Notes under the pieces: generated by a model | The model's input: only the letters and a program-made list of their open reading frames with translations | What the model was told of the DNA's origin: nothing | Databases searched by the model: none | Position numbers and translations under genes: made by a program | Part shown: positions 1-8,626 of the stretch, in pieces | How positions within the stretch are numbered: the first letter of the stretch is position 1 | Layout of the letters: every line of letters begins with the position of its first letter | Source: Lachnospiraceae bacterium | Lineage (GTDB): Bacteria > Bacillota > Clostridia > Lachnospirales > Lachnospiraceae | Assembly (NCBI GenBank): GCA_014804265.1 | Contig: JAAVAC010000039.1 | Coordinates: 1-44,667 of the forward strand | DNA length: 44,667 nucleotides | Direction of reading: 5' to 3'

Positions 1-1
1 A

Positions 2-319
2 GAACGCCAGTATGAAGACAGATACCATGTGGTAAAAGCAAAAATGCCATGTCTTGTAACAGCTCTTGCAGAATTAAACGAGCCTCGTTACATGACTCCG
101 GGCGGAATTTTTGATGCTTTAGAAAAAGAAATTACAGTTTGGGGAAGAGCAAACCTTGTGGATGTAGAAGATTCCAACTTAGGTCTTGCAGGCTCACCTA
201 CTAAGATTGCAAAGGCTTCCGATAAAGTAAGAAAGGGAACCGGCGAAAAGGTAACCCTTGATCCGGAAGAAGCAGTATCTTACCTGATGAATAAATTAAC
301 AGAGAAACATGTTATCTAA
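2..319 (+). CDS. etfB: Electron transfer flavoprotein subunit beta, C-terminal part (cut by window start)
   Basis: The frame is open from base 2 and ends at TAA 317-319, so this is the last ~105 residues of a protein whose start lies outside the window. The residues around KMPCLVTALAELNEPRYMTP are typical of the C-terminal half of EtfB, which carries the AMP/FAD-binding domain of the beta subunit. EtfB pairs with EtfA to move electrons to or from acyl-CoA dehydrogenases. In clostridia the Bcd-EtfAB complex reduces crotonyl-CoA to butyryl-CoA, often with flavin-based bifurcation to ferredoxin. etfA follows after only 26 bases, the standard operon order. Identity is firm from sequence plus neighbour; whether bcd lies upstream cannot be seen. 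Confidence 0.93.
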   Translation, partial: ERQYEDRYHVVKAKMPCLVTALAELNEPRYMTPGGIFDALEKEITVWGRANLVDVEDSNLGLAGSPTKIAKASDKVRKGTGEKVTLDPEEAVSYLMNKLTEKHVI

Positions 320-345
320 TAAATAAAGGAAAAGTGGTGAAAAAA

Positions 346-1386
346 ATGAATTTAGAAGAATATAAAGGCGTATATGTCTTTGCACAGCAGGTTGACAATC
401 AATTAAGCGGCATTGCTTTTGAGTTGATTGGAAAAGGCAAAGACTTAGCAGCAGATTTAGGAACAGAGGTTACCGCAATCCTTGTAGGTTCAGGGGTAAA
501 AGACCTTGCAGACGAGCTTGCAGCATACGGTGCCGACAAAGTAATCGTTGTAGATGATCCTGAATTAAAGGATTACAGAACAGAACCTTACACACATGCA
601 GTTGCATCTGTTATTGAAAAATACAAACCGGAAATCGTATTGGTAGGTGCTACCGCAATCGGCCGTGACTTGGGCCCAAGAGTTTCCGCAAGAGTAAAAA
701 CAGGTCTTACTGCTGACTGTACTGTACTGGAAATCGGTGATTTCCCGTTAAATCCAATTCCGGGCAAAGAGCAGAAGCACAATCAGTTGTTAATGACCCG
801 TCCTGCATTTGGCGGAAATACCATTGCTACCATCGCATGTCCTGATAATCGTCCTCAGATGGCTACTGTACGTCCGGGCGTTATGCAGAAGCGCGAAAAA
901 GTAGAAGGTGCAAAGGCTGTTGTAGAAGAGTTCAACCCGGGCTTTACACCAGACAACAAATATGTTGAAATTCTGGATGTGGTAAAATCCGTAGTGGATA
1001 CAGTAGACATTATGGATGCTAAAATTCTCGTATCCGGCGGTCGTGGCGTAGGCAGCCCTGAAAACTTCAAATTATTAGAGGATTTAGCAGCTGCTATCGG
1101 CGGAACCGTAAGTTGCTCCCGTGCAGTTGTTGATTCTGGCTGGAAGCCTCGTGACCTTCAGGTTGGACAGACCGGTAAGACCGTACGTCCTAACGTGTAT
1201 TTTGCAATCGGTATTTCCGGAGCAATCCAGCACGTTGCCGGTATGGAGGAATCCGATATCATCATTGCCATCAACAAAGATGAAACAGCTCCTATTTTTG
1301 ATGTAGCTGATTATGGTATTGTTGGTGATTTAAATAAGATCGTTCCTATGCTGACAGAGCAGATTAAGGCTGTTGTGAAGAAATAA
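346..1386 (+). CDS. etfA: Electron transfer flavoprotein subunit alpha
   Basis: The protein is 346 residues, normal for EtfA. It begins [15 protein letters not shown], and the conserved C-terminal FAD-binding block is present: [48 protein letters not shown], and [22 protein letters not shown] chose ATG 346 over the two in-frame GTGs at 334 and 337, because AAGTGGTGA (332-340) makes a Shine-Dalgarno at proper spacing for 346 and the GTGs sit inside that site. The gene is co-transcribed with etfB and is the last gene of its operon, closed by the hairpin at 1449-1487. With ptb-buk 5 kb away it suggests a butyrate pathway. The role in butyryl-CoA dehydrogenase electron transfer is inferred from the family. 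Confidence 0.95.
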   Translation: MNLEEYKGVYVFAQQVDNQLSGIAFELIGKGKDLAADLGTEVTAILVGSGVKDLADELAAYGADKVIVVDDPELKDYRTEPYTHAVASVIEKYKPEIVLVGATAIGRDLGPRVSARVKTGLTADCTVLEIGDFPLNPIPGKEQKHNQLLMTRPAFGGNTIATIACPDNRPQMATVRPGVMQKREKVEGAKAVVEEFNPGFTPDNKYVEILDVVKSVVDTVDIMDAKILVSGGRGVGSPENFKLLEDLAAAIGGTVSCSRAVVDSGWKPRDLQVGQTGKTVRPNVYFAIGISGAIQHVAGMEESDIIIAINKDETAPIFDVADYGIVGDLNKIVPMLTEQIKAVVKK

Positions 1387-1448
1387 GACGGCAGTTTTTT
1401 GGTCTGTTCTATAAGAACGAATGGACTGAATAGAGTGAATAAAATAGG

Positions 1449-1487
1449 AAAACCCTTTCTTCGGAAAAACCGGGGAAAGGGTTTTTT
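1449..1487 (+). terminator. Rho-independent terminator after etfA
   Basis: AAAACCCTTTC (1449-1459) pairs perfectly with GAAAGGGTTTT (1475-1485), with an additional inner CGG/CCG pairing, and the 3' arm runs into a stretch of six T. It ends the etfBA transcript. Confidence 0.9.
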
Positions 1488-1549
1488 GTGCACTGAAACA
1501 ACAAGGAAGTATACAGCACTCTAGCCTATTAATCCAAATTGGTTTCTTA

Positions 1550-1581
1550 TTGAGAAATAGGGGTAGCTATGCTAATATAAT
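1550..1581 (+). promoter_or_regulatory. Candidate promoter for the UPF0175/DUF3368 pair
   Basis: TTGAGA at 1550-1555 and TAATAT at 1573-1578 are separated by 17 bases; an overlapping TATAAT lies at 1576-1581. It is the only promoter-like pair between the etfA terminator and the antitoxin gene. Confidence 0.5.
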
Positions 1582-1650
1582 TAATAGAAAAGTGAATAAT
1601 ATAATGAATGATTTTTATGGAGAAAGAGATTTATAGGAAGGAGAGATTTT

Positions 1651-1938
1651 ATGGCATTAATAGATGTTAATATTAAGGTACCGACGGAGATGGCGGTTTA
1701 CTTAGAACCATCCAATCAGGTTATTGAACTTGAAAGAAATGCTTTACTGCTATACCCTTATATTTTAAAACAGACGATATCCCATGGTCGTGCAGCTGAA
1801 ATATTGGGAATACGCAAAAATGAGCTGATAGATATTTATGACAAATTGGGATTTTCTTATCTGGATTTAACAATGAATGAGCTTGATATGGAGCTGGAAG
1901 CATATAGAAAGGTGAAAGCAAAAGGGGTAATGGTATGA
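1651..1938 (+). CDS. UPF0175 family antitoxin-like protein
   Basis: This 95-residue protein starts at ATG 1651 behind AGGAAGGAGAG at good spacing. The segment with HGRAAEILGIRKNELIDIYDKLGFSYLDL matches the UPF0175 family, whose members carry a short helix-turn-helix-like block. UPF0175 genes are commonly found directly upstream of DUF3368 PIN-domain genes, and the pair is regarded as a type II toxin-antitoxin module. That is the layout here: the ATG of the next gene overlaps this stop (ATGA, 1935-1938). The antitoxin frame is intact, whereas the partner is broken (see next entry). Function as antitoxin is inferred from family and context. Confidence 0.82.
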   Translation: MALIDVNIKVPTEMAVYLEPSNQVIELERNALLLYPYILKQTISHGRAAEILGIRKNELIDIYDKLGFSYLDLTMNELDMELEAYRKVKAKGVMV

Positions 1939-2356
1939 TAATTGTGTCTGATACTACACCAATTATTTCTCTTTTGAAAATTAACAGGCTTGATTTATTA
2001 GAGAAATGGCAAAAATGCTAATCAATGTATCTTATATAAAATCTGTCTCTGTATCGAATCCCGAAGCAGTCAGAATTTTAAGGATGGCGACAGGGCTTGA
2101 TCAAGGCGAGAGTGAAGCGATTGTGCTTACGGATGAGTTAAAGGCTGATATTTTGCTTATGGATGAAGCAAAAGGAAGAAAGATTTCAGGACAGATGGGA
2201 ATAACAATTATGGGAACAATCGGACTTCTGATTAGTGCCTATGAGGATAGAATAATCACTTCTGAGGAAGTGCGAAGGTGTATTGATGATCTTCAAAGGT
2301 CTGGTAGACATATAGGAGAGAGACATTATCAGATGTTATTAGATAGATTGCAATAG
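1935..2356 (+). pseudogene. DUF3368 PIN-domain toxin gene with internal deletion and frameshift
   Basis: The N-terminus starts at ATG 1935, overlapping the antitoxin stop, and reads MIIVSDTTPIISLLKINRLD then LLEK before a stop at 2019-2021. This is the start of a DUF3368 PIN ribonuclease, including the first catalytic Asp of the fold (SDTTP). The rest appears in another frame from about 2027 to 2356: YIKSVSVSNPEAVRIL, LDQGESEAIVLTDELKADIL, LMDEAKGRKI and MGTIGLL. These cover the usual later acidic residues and glycines of the family. The block normally between the halves, about 30-40 residues after LLEK, is missing. An out-of-frame internal deletion explains both facts. The segment 2006-2356 could be read as a separate 116-residue protein, but it has no recognisable ribosome site and no PIN N-terminus. 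Toxin activity is therefore unlikely. Confidence 0.8.
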
Positions 2357-2389
2357 CAATAATGTGAAAGGGGATTATTAAAATCCCCT

Positions 2390-3112
2390 TTACTGCACAT
2401 AGGGCTTCAGCGCCTCAATCCAAATCTCATAACCTTCTCCAGTCATATGTACCCCATCTATCGAATAGGCTTTTGGCAGGTCATTATCCTCGTCTGCTAA
2501 CAGGGAATAGATATCAATATAAGTAACATCATGCTCTATGGCAAGCTCTCTAATGGAAGCATTCAGCGCCTGTACATCTGCATTTGGAATGCCTGTGGAA
2601 GAATGAACCGGAAGGACGCTTTGCACATAAACCTTACAGTCCGGCAGCGCGGTGGTCAGACTGTCTAAAATCTGTCCATAATGTTCTAAAGTAGTTTCCA
2701 GAGGAATCCCCTGCCTTAAATCATTTATCCCAATCATAAGAAAGACTTTTTCGGGCTTTGCTTCTATGATTACAGAAAGGCGGTTTCGGACTCCTTCCGT
2801 TACATCGCTGTCAATGCCCCGATTTAAGACCAACTGATCCGGAAAAAACTCCTGCCATTCGCCTCTGGCGGTAATAGAGTCGCCCACAAATACAATGTCC
2901 GCCTTTCTCACCGGGCACATTTCAAACATGGATTCCCGCTGTATATATTGGGCATTATCCTCATAGGAGTAGGATACGGCATTCATAGTATTATAAAGGG
3001 ATTTAAAATACCCCTCCCGATATAAAAGCAATAAGAGGGCACCACCAAGGAACAGACAGCAGAGAATAAGCAAAACCATAATTGCTTTACAATGTTTTTC
3101 CAGATATTTCAT
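2390..3112 (-). CDS. Membrane-anchored SGNH/GDSL-family hydrolase
   Basis: The protein has 240 residues. A hydrophobic segment at residues 11-30 follows a basic start, so the enzyme is exported and probably tethered by a signal anchor. The SGNH blocks are all present: block I IVFVGDSIT with nucleophile S79, an RG-N-like block around LNRGIDSD, block III GIND (128-131), and block V DGVH with D219 and H222 of the Asp-x-x-His pair. These enzymes hydrolyse esters such as lipids or acetylated glycans; the substrate cannot be told here. The stop of the upstream lipase gene lies two bases before this start (3115 versus 3112), so the two hydrolases are translated from one message. Confidence 0.85.
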   Translation of the reverse strand: MKYLEKHCKAIMVLLILCCLFLGGALLLLLYREGYFKSLYNTMNAVSYSYEDNAQYIQRESMFEMCPVRKADIVFVGDSITARGEWQEFFPDQLVLNRGIDSDVTEGVRNRLSVIIEAKPEKVFLMIGINDLRQGIPLETTLEHYGQILDSLTTALPDCKVYVQSVLPVHSSTGIPNADVQALNASIRELAIEHDVTYIDIYSLLADEDNDLPKAYSIDGVHMTGEGYEIWIEALKPYVQ

Positions 3113-3114
3113 CT

Positions 3115-4562
3115 TTAATACCCCATTTCTTTCAGTTCTTCCACAATCTTAATATACTCTTCAATCACATCAAAACCGTTATAATCCTCCCGCTTTAAAT
3201 CGATCATATCTCCATGGGAAATTCCACGCCTCTTCTTGTTTTGAAAAACACCTTTAAAAGTCCCCCATTTTGCAGAACTGACGGAAACAAGCCCGTCATT
3301 GTCCGGAGTGTCCAGAAACCGCATGAGAAGATACGGGATGGATAATAAACTGTCACTGAACATATTTTTCATAACAGAGGTGTAGCTTTGATAATAAACT
3401 CCTTCCCAGTCGGGAACCTGCCTGTTGAATTCAGCACAGTAAGCAGGAGCTAACTGTTTGCTGGAATGATAGCAGTCAGGATTTTCATCTCCAACCATTT
3501 GAAAGGACTTGTCCAGCATATGTGCGATAAAACGGTAAACACCATCAGGAAGCCTGTTTAAAAAGTCAATGAGTCTAGAACCACGGTGTGGTGTGGAAAC
3601 AGTAGTAAGGCTTGCCACCCTGACTCCCATGCCAAGCTTGGTAATCAGATAACGGGAATCCAGCCCGCCCTTGGAGTGGGCGATGATATTTACCTTTTTT
3701 GCACCAGTTTCTCTTAAGACATGTTGAATGTTTTCTTTCATATGGGCTGCATTTTCTTCAATGGTTCCCCATGCCTTCTGATGGCCGTAGTATACGGAAG
3801 CCCCATTACAGGAAAGCACCTTTGGCATCCGTCCCCAATAGTTAAAATACTTTAAATCCCGAAAGCCAATGCCATGTACCATAATGATTGGGTACTTGGT
3901 AGCGCATGTATAAGATTCCTTTCTGCATTCATTGGAAAAGGCACGAAAAGTTTCCAGAGCATATTCGTCCTTTGCCACACGGCACATAGAGTAAGTAAAA
4001 TATATATTTACGGGAGGAATCCAAAGAATCAGACAGATAATCAGTCTTTTTATGATTCCAAGGCGCCTGCAGGTACAAAGAATCCGTATGGAGCCATTTA
4101 CTAAAAACAGCCATACGAAAATAAGGCTGTAAACAATATCAAAAATAAAGTAATGTTTCCCTAACCCGTATAAAAGTCCAGGAAAAAAAGCAAGACATAT
4201 TCCATAGTATACAACAAGGAAAAGCATACCCCAAATACCTGCTTTTGCAAGCAGCTGGCCCCGTATAAAATACCGATGCGGATAATGCCGCTTTCATTTT
4301 TCCGAAATGGAAAGATATGTAAGCGCAGAGTGGAATAAAGCTGCCAGATGACTGCACCTGTCATAACAAGCAGGAGACCGGTCCTGCTAAAAGGAATGGG
4401 ACAATGAAAGGGATTTAACCACAGGTATATAAGAAAAAAGGGCAGATGGGGCATAAATGCCAGATAAAGGGCAAGAAAGCCTCCGCGGAAAATATCCAGT
4501 TTTTTTACAAGATCCATAGTACAAAGAAGAAGGACTAGGAGAAGTAATAGCATACCTGACAT
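3115..4562 (-). pseudogene. Polytopic membrane-anchored alpha/beta-hydrolase (lipase-like), split by an apparent frameshift
   Basis: The catalytic part (370 residues, open from 4227 to 3115) has the oxyanion segment YPIIMVHGIGF, a nucleophile elbow AHSKGG (S185 counted from the Met at 4227) and STPHRGS, as in triacylglycerol lipase/PGAP1-like hydrolases. Two or three membrane helices precede it. A second frame, from ATG 4562 (AGGTG just upstream), encodes further membrane helices and runs through RIGILYG into this region. Switching frames at the run of four C on the plus strand (4259-4262, GGGG in the gene) joins them smoothly as RIGILYG-GQLLAKAGIWGML. One missing G would explain the break. 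If real, the ancestral protein had about 480 residues with an N-terminal bundle of roughly 5-6 helices. Alternatively the catalytic frame starts at 4227 as an independent shorter gene. A sequencing error at the homopolymer is also possible. Confidence 0.6.
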
Positions 4563-4571
4563 AAGAAGCAC

Positions 4572-4658
4572 CTACAACCGAAAAATCTGCTCTGCAATCT
4601 CCTGACAGCAGTCAGATTTTTTATCGTGAAGAGATATTGCCAATTCTTTTTTATTCAT
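4572..4658 (-). pseudogene. Remnant of a C_GCAxxG_C_C-type protein (N-terminal fragment)
   Basis: A 28-residue frame begins MNKKELAISLHDKKSDCCQ and stops at TAG 4572-4574. This beginning looks like the N-terminus of the putative redox-active C_GCAxxG_C_C family (ELAISLHDK...NCCQ), which normally continues for over 100 residues with more cysteines. None of that follows, so this is a truncated relic. Its ATG overlaps the stop of the upstream fragment (ATGAATAA). The match rests on about 20 residues. Confidence 0.4.
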
Positions 4659-4806
4659 TTGTATAATCCGCCTTTCTTTGAATTTCTGTCTTTTTTCTGC
4701 TTTCTTCTTTATTGTAATACGAAGCTTCAGATAATTCAAATATATCATTAAAATCGCATTCTAAAATGTGCGTCAGCGCCTTAAGAAGCTGACGGTTACG
4801 ACCCAT
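4651..4806 (-). pseudogene. Remnant of an XRE/Cro-CI-type HTH regulator (C-terminal fragment)
   Basis: The 51-residue frame from ATG 4806 reads MGRNRQLLKALTHILECDFN then DIFELSE. LLKAL..ILECDFNDIFEL resembles the last helix of small XRE-family HTH regulators (typically LLKIC..L.CD..DI.EL). The DNA-binding helices expected before it are absent, and no ribosome site is visible. I read it as a deletion remnant beside another truncated gene (4572-4658). Confidence 0.4.
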
Positions 4807-4884
4807 AATTTAAAAAGGCAAAGGTAAAGATTAAAATTAAGTAATGTGAAGAGCAAAACAGCCATAAAGTAAAAGTTATTCAAA

Positions 4885-4932
4885 AAAACAGAGCTGATGA
4901 TATGTTCCATGAACTCATCAGTTCTGTTTTTT
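4885..4932 (+). terminator. Strong bidirectional hairpin with T-runs on both sides
   Basis: AAAACAGAGCTGATGA (4885-4900) pairs with TCATCAGTTCTGTTTT (4915-4930) with one G-T wobble, and A/T tracts flank both arms. It would work as a terminator on either strand. No intact gene ends at it on the plus strand, so it may belong to a lost gene. The rest of 4807-5209 holds no gene I can support; a weak TTGAAA/TAAGAT pair (5017-5046) is the only promoter-like signal. Confidence 0.7.
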
Positions 4933-5160
4933 AATGTCTGCTTTTTAAAGCCGTAAATCCATTGAAAATATTATCTGTTTTAAAAGCAAATTTTATCAAT
5001 TTTTTATAAATTATACTTGAAATAAATCAAAGTCATATGATAAGATATACAAAAGCATTTATCTTCTAGCTATCGGCAAAAAGCCAGTCTGGCATCATTT
5101 CTGCAAAGTCAAAGAACATCAATGCTTTCTATTTACCCAATAACAGGAAATAAAAGCAGC

Positions 5161-5189
5161 GAGGTTTTTTGAAGGATTGCGGAAACCTC
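5161..5189 (+). other. Short hairpin just upstream of the Rpn gene
   Basis: GAGGTTT (5161-5167) and AAACCTC (5183-5189) form a 7-bp stem 21 bases before the ATG at 5210, immediately upstream of the ribosome site. It could affect translation; its role is unknown. Confidence 0.35.
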
Positions 5190-5209
5190 CTGCAAAAAGG
5201 AGGAACCTT

Positions 5210-6202
5210 ATGGAGAAAAAGGCAAAGAACATTGTAACAAACAATAACACAGACAATGAAACACACGATATGACAAACATGGAAACAAATTTGGAAGAGC
5301 ATATCACAGAGAAGCCGATACCAATCCTGCAGAATTACAAAGACACCGTATTTCGGATGATTTTTAAGGACCCCGGAGAGTTACTAAGCCTGTACAACGC
5401 AGTAAACGGTACCCATTATGATAATCCGGAAGAGCTGGAAGTTACCACACTGGAAAATGCCATTTATATGAACATCAAGAATGACGTTTCATGCGTGCTG
5501 GATATGTGGATGAACCTGTATGAACACCAGTCCACGGTAAACCCCAACATTCCATTAAGGGATTTATTTTACACCGCAAGGCTGTATGAAAACATAATCA
5601 TCAAAAAAGATACCTATTCCAGCAAACGCATCATGCTGCCATCCCCTAAATTCATAACCTTTTACAATGGAGTGGAAAAGCAGCCAGAGCGGCGGATTAT
5701 GAAGCTGTCAGATTCCTATGAACGACAGGGAGAGGTAAATCTGGAGCTGACAGTGGTACAGTTAAATATTAATTCAGGATATAACGAAGAGTTGAAGAAG
5801 AACTGTCCAACTCTTTGCCAATATATGAAATACGTAGAAAAAGTAAGGGCCTACAAGGAGATGATGCCTATAGAAAAGGCGGTAGGAAAATCAGTAGATG
5901 AATGCATAGCGGAAGGAATTCTAAAAGATTTTCTGATAAAGCACAAAGCGGAGGCGGTACAGATGAGCATATTTGAGTATGATGAAGAACTGCATAAAAG
6001 AACTTTGATTGAAGAAGGTATAGAACGTGGAAAAGCAGAAGGAAAAGCAGAAGCTCTACTGGAATTATTAGAAGAGTCAGGTGATATTCCAAATGAGATA
6101 AGACAAAAAATCTTAGCGGAAAAAGATCTGGAAACATTGAAAAAATGGATTAAACTGGCAGCAAAATCAGAATCAACCCAGCAATTTTTAATGAATATAT
6201 AA
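5210..6202 (+). CDS. Rpn-family recombination-promoting nuclease / PD-(D/E)XK transposase-like protein
   Basis: The start ATG 5210 lies 6 bases after AAGGAGGA (5197-5204); upstream in-frame codons lack such a site. The 330-residue protein has a polar Asn/Thr-rich N-terminus (about residues 10-35), then YKDTVFRMIFKDPGELLSLY, LENAIYMNIKNDVS and D-MWMNLYEHQS, which are the hallmark blocks of the Rpn/PD-(D/E)XK family. The Asp before the strand and the E-x-Q (EHQS) supply the nuclease core. The C-terminal 70 residues contain EEGIERGKAEGKAEALLELL, a charged helical tail common in this family. Many clostridia carry multiple copies, and roles in DNA rearrangement or phage defence have been proposed for relatives. 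It is a single-gene unit between two terminators. Confidence 0.85.
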   Translation: MEKKAKNIVTNNNTDNETHDMTNMETNLEEHITEKPIPILQNYKDTVFRMIFKDPGELLSLYNAVNGTHYDNPEELEVTTLENAIYMNIKNDVSCVLDMWMNLYEHQSTVNPNIPLRDLFYTARLYENIIIKKDTYSSKRIMLPSPKFITFYNGVEKQPERRIMKLSDSYERQGEVNLELTVVQLNINSGYNEELKKNCPTLCQYMKYVEKVRAYKEMMPIEKAVGKSVDECIAEGILKDFLIKHKAEAVQMSIFEYDEELHKRTLIEEGIERGKAEGKAEALLELLEESGDIPNEIRQKILAEKDLETLKKWIKLAAKSESTQQFLMNI

Positions 6203-6216
6203 ATGAATCAAAAAAG

Positions 6217-6260
6217 AAACGTCCTGCAAGTATACCTCTTTGCAGGACGTTTTCCTTTTT
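6217..6260. terminator. Bidirectional terminator between the Rpn gene and buk
   Basis: AAACGTCCTGCAA (6217-6229) is the exact complement of TTGCAGGACGTTT (6240-6252). A T-rich stretch follows on the plus strand and an A-tract lies on the other side (T-run on minus). It therefore ends both convergent transcripts. Confidence 0.9.
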
Positions 6261-6280
6261 AGCATTTATAGATGCAATCT

Positions 6281-7342
6281 TTAGTAAGTCATTGCTTCCT
6301 CTTCGCCCTTTAACACGCGAAGGGCACCCTGTGCCAGTGCAAGAAGCTCATCCTCTCCCGGATATACAGTAAATTCTGCAATCCATCCGGCTTTTTCTTT
6401 CAGACCTTCCACAACACCTTTATCATAAGCAATACCACCGGTTACGATGATTTGATCCACTTTTCCGTTTAATACACATGCCATGGAACCGATATCCTTA
6501 GCAACCTGCTGGATAAATGCCTGTCGGAGCTCTACTGCTTTTTCATTGCCTTCTGAAGCCATCTTTTCCACGTCACGCATATCATTTGTGCCAAGATAAG
6601 CATTAAAGCCGCCGTTTCCTACGATTTTTTTGTACACTTCCTTTTCGGTAAAGTCACCGGAGAAACACATTTTAATTAAAGCGCCGCTTGGAACCGCACC
6701 GGCTCTTTCCGGAGAAAAAGCGCCGTCCCCGTCTAAAGCATTAAATACATCCACTACCTTGCCGTTTCTATGAGCACCTACGGAAACCCCGCCGCCCATA
6801 TGGACAACAACCAGATTCATGGAATCATATGCCTTTCCTGTTTCCTTTGCATATCGTTTGGCAACTGCCTTTTGGTTCAGCGCATGGAACACGCTGGTTC
6901 TTGGAAGTTCAGGAACGCCGGAATATCTGGCAATGGGCTCTAACTCATCCACTACCACTGGATCAACGATAAAGGAAGGAGCGCCAATCTCATCCCCGAT
7001 TTCCCGTGCCAGAATGCCGCCTAAGTTGGAAGCGTGCTGACCCTGCTTTCCAATCTTCAAGTCTTCCAGTAAGTCATCGGTAACCGCATAAGTACCACCT
7101 GGAATCGGCTTTAACATACCGCCTCTTCCTACTACCACATCCAAAGACTTCATATCAAAATCTTTTTCCTTTAATAAATCCAAAATAATATTTTTGCGAA
7201 AATCCTTCTGGTCTACGATAGAAGCATACTGTGCGATTTCTTCCGTGGAATGTCTTAAGGTTTCTTCAAATAATAAGGTCTCTTCTTCAAATACGCCGAT
7301 TTTCGTGGAAGTAGAGCCTGGATTGATAATTAAGCTTTTCAT
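6281..7342 (-). CDS. buk: Butyrate kinase
   Basis: The 353-residue protein begins [19 protein letters not shown], the adenosine/phosphate-binding start of the acetate/butyrate kinase (ASKHA) family. It also has [46 protein letters not shown] and [12 protein letters not shown], all of which fit butyrate kinase rather than acetate kinase. The length is normal. It converts butyryl-phosphate plus ADP to butyrate plus ATP in the cytoplasm. The ribosome site AGAAAGGA precedes ATG 7342. It follows ptb by 54 bases in the same direction, forming the classic ptb-buk operon. A small 6-bp inverted repeat (7369-7388) lies in the gap. Confidence 0.95.
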   Translation of the reverse strand: MKSLIINPGSTSTKIGVFEEETLLFEETLRHSTEEIAQYASIVDQKDFRKNIILDLLKEKDFDMKSLDVVVGRGGMLKPIPGGTYAVTDDLLEDLKIGKQGQHASNLGGILAREIGDEIGAPSFIVDPVVVDELEPIARYSGVPELPRTSVFHALNQKAVAKRYAKETGKAYDSMNLVVVHMGGGVSVGAHRNGKVVDVFNALDGDGAFSPERAGAVPSGALIKMCFSGDFTEKEVYKKIVGNGGFNAYLGTNDMRDVEKMASEGNEKAVELRQAFIQQVAKDIGSMACVLNGKVDQIIVTGGIAYDKGVVEGLKEKAGWIAEFTVYPGEDELLALAQGALRVLKGEEEAMTY

Positions 7343-7396
7343 AATATAAATATCCTTTCTGCATCAATCAGCCGCAATGTGCCGGCTGTGCTGGGT

Positions 7397-8308
7397 TTAT
7401 TTCATGGCTTCTGCAACAACTGCGCCAAGGGCAAGGGAGTTTACCTTTGTCTCAAAGTCATCGGAACGGGAGGTTAAGATAACAGGAGCTTTTGTTCCGG
7501 TTAAAATATTTCCGTTCTTTTCTTTTGCGGTGTGAACCAATGCCTTGTATACCAGATTGCCGGCATGGATGTCAGGGAATAAAAGAATATCCGCATCGCC
7601 AATGATCTTTCTGCCTTCTGCTCCTTTATGCTTTGCAGCTTCCGGATCGATGGCAAGGTCTAAGGAAAGAGGACCGTCTACGATACAGCCTGTAATCTTT
7701 CCTTCTTCACACATTTTTGTAAGCTCTGCAGCTTCTACAGTAGCGGGCATTTTGGGATTTACCACCTCAACAGCAGCTAACGGAGCAACCTTTGGCATAT
7801 CAATACCGCAGGCATTGCAGATTTCTACTGTATTTTCAATAATATGAACTTTATCTTCCAAAGTAGGATAAGTCATAAAGGCAACGTCTGTTAAGAAAAG
7901 TAATTTTTCCACTCCCTCGATTTCAAATACACAGACATGGGATAAAGGTCTTCCGGTACGAAGTCCTACTTCCTTGTCCAGAACGCTCTTTAAGAAGGAT
8001 TTGGTATCAATAAGTCCCTTCATGTACATATCTGCTGTGCCGTTATGCACAAGCTCCACTGCTTTCAGGGCAGCAGTGTAAGTGTCCTTTTCATCAATGA
8101 TTTCATAACCGGACAAGTCCATATTGATGGAAGCAGCAATCTCTTTAATCTTGTCCGCATCACCAACTAAAATGGCATCCGCAATGTTTCGTTCCTTGGC
8201 TGCCTTTACTGCCTCTAAAACCGGAGCATCCTGTGCTACGGCTACAGCAACTTTCTTTAAGGAACAGTCGTTTACCTTTGCAATTAAATCGTCAAATCCT
8301 TTGCTCAT
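7397..8308 (-). CDS. ptb: Phosphate butyryltransferase
   Basis: The 303-residue protein belongs to the phosphate acetyl/butyryltransferase family. Visible blocks include ADMYMKGLIDTKSFLKSVLD, LRTGRPLSHVCVFEIEG, LFLTDVAFMTYPTLEDKV, DGPLSLDLAIDPEAAKHKG, DADILLFPDIHAGNLVYKAL and the C-terminal APVILTSRSD. The segment RPLSHV with a following VFE is typical of Ptb as opposed to Pta. It converts butyryl-CoA plus phosphate to butyryl-phosphate, which the neighbouring kinase uses. Ribosome site AGAGGTG precedes ATG 8308. Together with etfBA it indicates butyrate production through the kinase route, not only through CoA-transferase. Confidence 0.95.
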   Translation of the reverse strand: MSKGFDDLIAKVNDCSLKKVAVAVAQDAPVLEAVKAAKERNIADAILVGDADKIKEIAASINMDLSGYEIIDEKDTYTAALKAVELVHNGTADMYMKGLIDTKSFLKSVLDKEVGLRTGRPLSHVCVFEIEGVEKLLFLTDVAFMTYPTLEDKVHIIENTVEICNACGIDMPKVAPLAAVEVVNPKMPATVEAAELTKMCEEGKITGCIVDGPLSLDLAIDPEAAKHKGAEGRKIIGDADILLFPDIHAGNLVYKALVHTAKEKNGNILTGTKAPVILTSRSDDFETKVNSLALGAVVAEAMK

Positions 8309-8345
8309 TTGTTTTACACCTCTTATTTATTTTATTTTCATTTGG

Positions 8346-8358
8346 ATTCTGTCAGAAT
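8346..8358. promoter_or_regulatory. Small dyad in the leader of ptb-buk
   Basis: ATTCTG-T-CAGAAT is a perfect 6+1+6 dyad, 38 bases upstream of the ptb start codon. It could be an operator or chance in AT-rich DNA. No confident promoter for ptb-buk was found. Confidence 0.3.
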
Positions 8359-8520
8359 ACTGTAATATACTGGCTAAAATCCCAATTTTTAAGCTCGTTA
8401 AAATAATATCACTTCTATTTATAAAGGTCAATGAGGAAAATGGATTTTGCCGGTTCCTGCTGGGTATCAAACTACCGCTGGGTGCCCGGGTAAGATAGCT
8501 GTTTCTTTCTATAGGGGTTC

Positions 8521-8549
8521 TTGCCATGTAACGGTATATGGCTTATAAT
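8521..8549 (+). promoter_or_regulatory. Promoter of the CAT-like gene
   Basis: TTGCCA (8521-8526) and TATAAT (8544-8549) are spaced by exactly 17 bases, 78 bases upstream of the ATG at 8627. The rest of the 318-base gap between ptb and this gene holds no other gene that I can support. Confidence 0.7.
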
Positions 8550-8626
8550 AATATCCACTTAGAAACGGTTTCGTAACTAATAGCAAGAGCAACATGAAAC
8601 ATACTTAAGAAATGGAGGGAAGAGCA

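Noticed and set aside
2006-2356. Independent 116-residue gene
   Set aside because: It is the C-terminal part of the DUF3368 PIN protein in another frame, with no ribosome site.
5210-6202. Active insertion sequence around the Rpn-family gene
   Set aside because: No terminal inverted repeats or target duplication were found at the gene borders; the short hairpin at 5161-5189 is not mirrored downstream.
8327-8527. Small minus-strand gene upstream of ptb
   Set aside because: No ribosome site, covers the CAT promoter, and shows no recognisable motif.
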